Positions 62,572 to 64,000 of a DNA stretch of 64,000 nt are shown here, piece after piece. This stretch comes from Ructibacterium sp965146665 (GTDB lineage Bacteria; Bacillota; Clostridia; Monoglobales; Monoglobaceae). A program made the translations under genes and the position numbers. The stretch is from assembly GCA_965146665.1 (NCBI GenBank), contig CBCTHE010000015.1, positions 7,025 to 71,024 of the forward strand, given 5' to 3'. The notes beneath the pieces are model-generated. The model saw only the letters and a list, made by a program, of their open reading frames with translations, did no database searches and was not told the origin of the DNA. Numbering within the stretch: the stretch's first letter is position 1; each line of letters begins with the position of its first letter.

Positions 62572-62602
62572 AAAAAAAGACAGCCGCAAATGAGTGACTG
62601 TC
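62572..62602 (-). terminator. Minus-strand terminator after the XRE gene
   Basis: GACAG/CTGTC closes a hairpin followed on the minus strand by seven T, about 80 bp beyond the end of the regulator gene. Another stem, GCCACC/GGTGGC (62657-62675), lies between. Confidence 0.6.
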
Positions 62603-62683
62603 AGTGATAGCGAAGCTGTGCTAAAATTTCTATGCCCCTTATAAGGAGCGGTGCAAGCCACCGGTTAGTGGTGGCCTTGACAC

Positions 62684-63028
62684 TTATTGCTTAAAATCAT
62701 CCGTATTTATCAGTTTTGCTAAATATTCTGCCACAGCCTGCATATACATGATGCTTTGCAGTACGTACGTTTCCGCCCTTCTGCTGGTTTTTGGCGCTTT
62801 TGCTTTTGGTGCCGGTGTCTGGAGCTCGTACAGTTCCACACCAAAGTATGCCGCAATTTTGTATAGAGTTTTGATTCGTGGGTTGCCCTGCCCGCTTTCA
62901 ACAGCGATTATACTGTTTGCACAAACACCGCATTTTTCTGCCAGTGCGTTGAGGGACAAATGGTGCTCATTCCGCAGCCGTCTTACATTTTCTGCTGTTG
63001 TGTTCTGGGTTTGCTGTAGTGTCATCAT
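62684..63028 (-). CDS. XRE-family helix-turn-helix regulator
   Basis: 114 aa from an ATG at 63028, or the next at 63025, after GAGGAGGT. Residues about 12-68 form the Cro/C1 helix-turn-helix (VRRLRNEHHLSLNALAEKCGV, IIAVESGQGNPRIKTLYKIA). A basic linker (KAKAPKTSRRAET) and a helical tail (QSIMYMQAVAEYLAKL) follow, probably for dimerisation. TAATGTC direct repeats just upstream may be its own operator. Such regulators are common in mobile elements. Confidence 0.88.
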   Translation of the reverse strand: MMTLQQTQNTTAENVRRLRNEHHLSLNALAEKCGVCANSIIAVESGQGNPRIKTLYKIAAYFGVELYELQTPAPKAKAPKTSRRAETYVLQSIMYMQAVAEYLAKLINTDDFKQ

Positions 63029-63070
63029 ATGAAAACCTCCTCAAAAATAATGAGATTATCATATACAAAA

Positions 63071-63087
63071 TAATGTCATATAATGTC
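63071..63087. promoter_or_regulatory. Direct-repeat operator candidate before the XRE gene
   Basis: TAATGTC occurs twice (63071-63077 and 63081-63087), one helical turn apart, about 45-60 bp before the start. This spacing suits an autorepressor site. Confidence 0.4.
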
Positions 63088-63304
63088 GAATTGGCGCAAG
63101 CGATAATGTTTGAGACGTAAATATCATTGACACAGCATTAAAATACATGGCGCAGTTATATTGCGTGGAAGAATCAGAGTGCCGTTGGTTGAATGGACGG
63201 CACCTTGCACACGGATTTCCTTAAAAACGGATTGCTGAAGTGTCCGCTATAAAAACAGCACTGCCCTTGACAGGTAGTGTAATTTTTTATTTTGTTCCTA
63301 TGAA

Positions 63305-63430
63305 ATGTTTTATCATAAACAGGTGATTGAGCTTATCAATGCTTTACAGGAAAAAGCGGCTATATGGGATAGCTGTTTTAGAAGGTATTATTCTTCTAAA
63401 AAACGCTATGATATCCTGACGAAAAGATAA
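63305..63430 (+). CDS. Short possible coding remnant
   Basis: 41 codons with protein-like composition (QVIELINALQEKAAIWDSC, then a basic tail). There is no good ribosome binding site, and the frame is open a little upstream without a start. A fragment of a mobile-element gene is likelier than an intact gene. Confidence 0.25.
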   Translation: MFYHKQVIELINALQEKAAIWDSCFRRYYSSKKRYDILTKR

Positions 63431-63553
63431 GCCGCAGCGGCATTGTGAATCTTGTCAAGGGCAGGTGTGGTGATTTTTTAAAACGGACCAACTGTTGACA
63501 TGAATATCCCTGTATGTTAACAGGGGACGCCAAGGTGACCAAGAATAAAAAAA
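63431..63553. other. AT-rich stretch without a recognised feature
   Basis: Nothing supportable is seen apart from a weak TTGACA at 63494-63499 with no good -10. Confidence 0.3.
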
Positions 63554-63593
63554 GAATGTTGTTATGGCATACTTAAATGCTGTAACAACATTC
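63554..63593 (-). terminator. Terminator beside the tRNA-like fragment
   Basis: An 11-bp stem (63554-63564 with 63583-63593) with further inner pairing is followed on the minus strand by a T run. It stands just after the tRNA-Pro 3' end sequence, in the position of a tRNA gene's own terminator. Confidence 0.75.
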
Positions 63594-63597
63594 CGAT

Positions 63598-63614
63598 TGG
63601 TCGGGGCGACAGGA
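63598..63614 (-). mobile_element. tRNA-Pro 3'-end fragment, candidate attachment site
   Basis: Read on the minus strand this 17-mer equals the end of a clostridial tRNA-Pro: part of the T-stem, the acceptor CGCCCCG, discriminator A and CCA. The preceding bases do not form the rest of a tRNA. A tRNA 3' end with its terminator but no body is what integration of a tRNA-targeting element leaves at one junction. Confidence 0.6.
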
Positions 63615-63779
63615 ACTAATCTAACCACTTTCAAGCCGTTTTCTGGTAAAATATGAACCTTACAAACCGACGTTTTTACAGGCTTTTATCATTTTTTGTT
63701 ATTTTCCATAAAACTTTAATTTTAGCAGTTTTCAGAAAATTCGTGTAAAAATCGTGTACAGAATCCCATCTGCAAAAGC

Positions 63780-63803
63780 GCCCCCGGCCTCTAATGACCG
63801 GGG
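63780..63803. repeat. G+C hairpin
   Basis: CCCCCGG and CCGGGGG form a 7-bp stem with a 10-nt loop in an otherwise AT-rich stretch; the role is unknown. Confidence 0.5.
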
Positions 63804-63903
63804 GACTTGTACGCCCTGTATTTGGCCGCTTCCCGAATAGTGGGAGGGCTACTATAGCAGGGCTGTGATATTGTACGCTATGCGCAAGGGACTTTGTGCT
63901 TAT

Positions 63904-63932
63904 AATATACCACATCATGCCACCTGTGTCAA
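63904..63932 (-). promoter_or_regulatory. Leftward promoter overlapped by an operator
   Basis: Minus-strand TTGACA (63927-63932), a 17-nt spacer and TATATT (63904-63909). No clear gene follows for several hundred bases leftward. Confidence 0.65.
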
Positions 63933-63942
63933 ATATGACACA
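63925..63942. promoter_or_regulatory. Palindromic operator candidate
   Basis: TGTGTCA-4-TGACACA is a perfect 7-bp inverted repeat that covers the -35 of the leftward promoter, which suggests repression by a dimeric regulator. Confidence 0.55.
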
Positions 63943-63970
63943 CCATGCTGGTTGAACAGAAATCCGTACT

Positions 63971-63997
63971 CAGTAACCCTCAAATTGAGGGTTACTG
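63971..63997. repeat. Perfect hairpin at the window edge
   Basis: An 11-bp perfect stem (63971-63981 with 63987-63997) and a 5-nt loop. It may be a terminator for a gene beyond the window. Confidence 0.5.
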
Positions 63998-64000
63998 ACG

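Noticed and set aside
63560..63660. Complete tRNA-Pro gene
   Set aside because: Only the 3' 17 nt match; no T-loop, anticodon or D-arm can be folded from the adjacent bases.
1..64000. CRISPR array, rRNA operon or replication origin
   Set aside because: No regularly spaced repeats, rRNA-like blocks or DnaA-box clusters were noticed.

Overview
The window reads as chromosomal DNA of a G+C-rich Firmicute, most likely an anaerobic Clostridia (Oscillospiraceae- or Lachnospiraceae-like; genus not determinable here). The grounds are strong AGGAGG ribosome binding sites, consensus TTGACA-17-TATAAT promoters, S-layer homology (SLH) surface proteins, a glgC/glgD pair, tRNA genes with encoded CCA, and U-tract hairpin terminators. 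Coding density is high except in a few clearly AT-rich or repeat-rich stretches that look acquired.

Layout. (1) 1-16289: a same-strand run of five large secreted or surface genes: a heparinase II/III-type lyase (5' end outside the window), a GH97 glycoside hydrolase, a LamG-like multidomain protein and two SLH proteins. (2) 16352-21739, minus strand: an ABC-2-like permease with its ATPase, and a P-type Ca2+/cation ATPase behind a leader RNA with promoter and terminator. (3) 21739-25413: an AraC regulator divergent from fucI and a fucA-type aldolase. (4) 25585-31925: a likely operon of gyrA, a lipoprotein, a TtcA-like sulfurtransferase, galU, an orphan polysaccharide-ABC permease and a small P-loop kinase. 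(5) 31940-34140: an unusual island with a candidate type I toxin-antitoxin locus and a near-perfect 256-bp inverted repeat around a small AT-rich gene. (6) 34235-40694: glycogen operon glgB-glgC-glgD-glgA. (7) 40748-46288: Qnr-like pentapeptide protein, DNA alkyltransferase, citrate synthase, gluconate 5-dehydrogenase-like SDR, cold-shock protein, Hsp33. (8) 46467-47004: tRNA array Val-Asp-Phe-Gly-Cys. (9) 47250-53116: AT-rich island directly behind the tRNAs, with a stand-alone recombinase domain, a KilA-N protein, a DUF1016/YhcG nuclease, an Eco57I-like N6-adenine methyltransferase and a small protein with a PD-(D/E)XK-like signature. This is the best candidate for an undescribed defence or R-M-like system. 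(10) 53845-62461: a second SLH protein plus a 1933-aa SLH-anchored heparinase-like enzyme, parallel to region 1. (11) 62570-64000: mobile-element debris with an XRE regulator, a tRNA-Pro 3'-end fragment followed by a terminator (att-like), and a leftward promoter overlapped by a palindromic operator.

How it fits together. Regions 1 and 10 suggest cell-surface degradation of an acidic polysaccharide. The lyases and GH97 would act outside the cell, with some proteins held on the wall by SLH domains. Regions 3 and 7 supply intracellular steps for fucose and possibly keto-uronate-type sugars. Surplus glucose-1-phosphate feeds galU and the glycogen operon. This functional link is inferred from gene content and was not tested.
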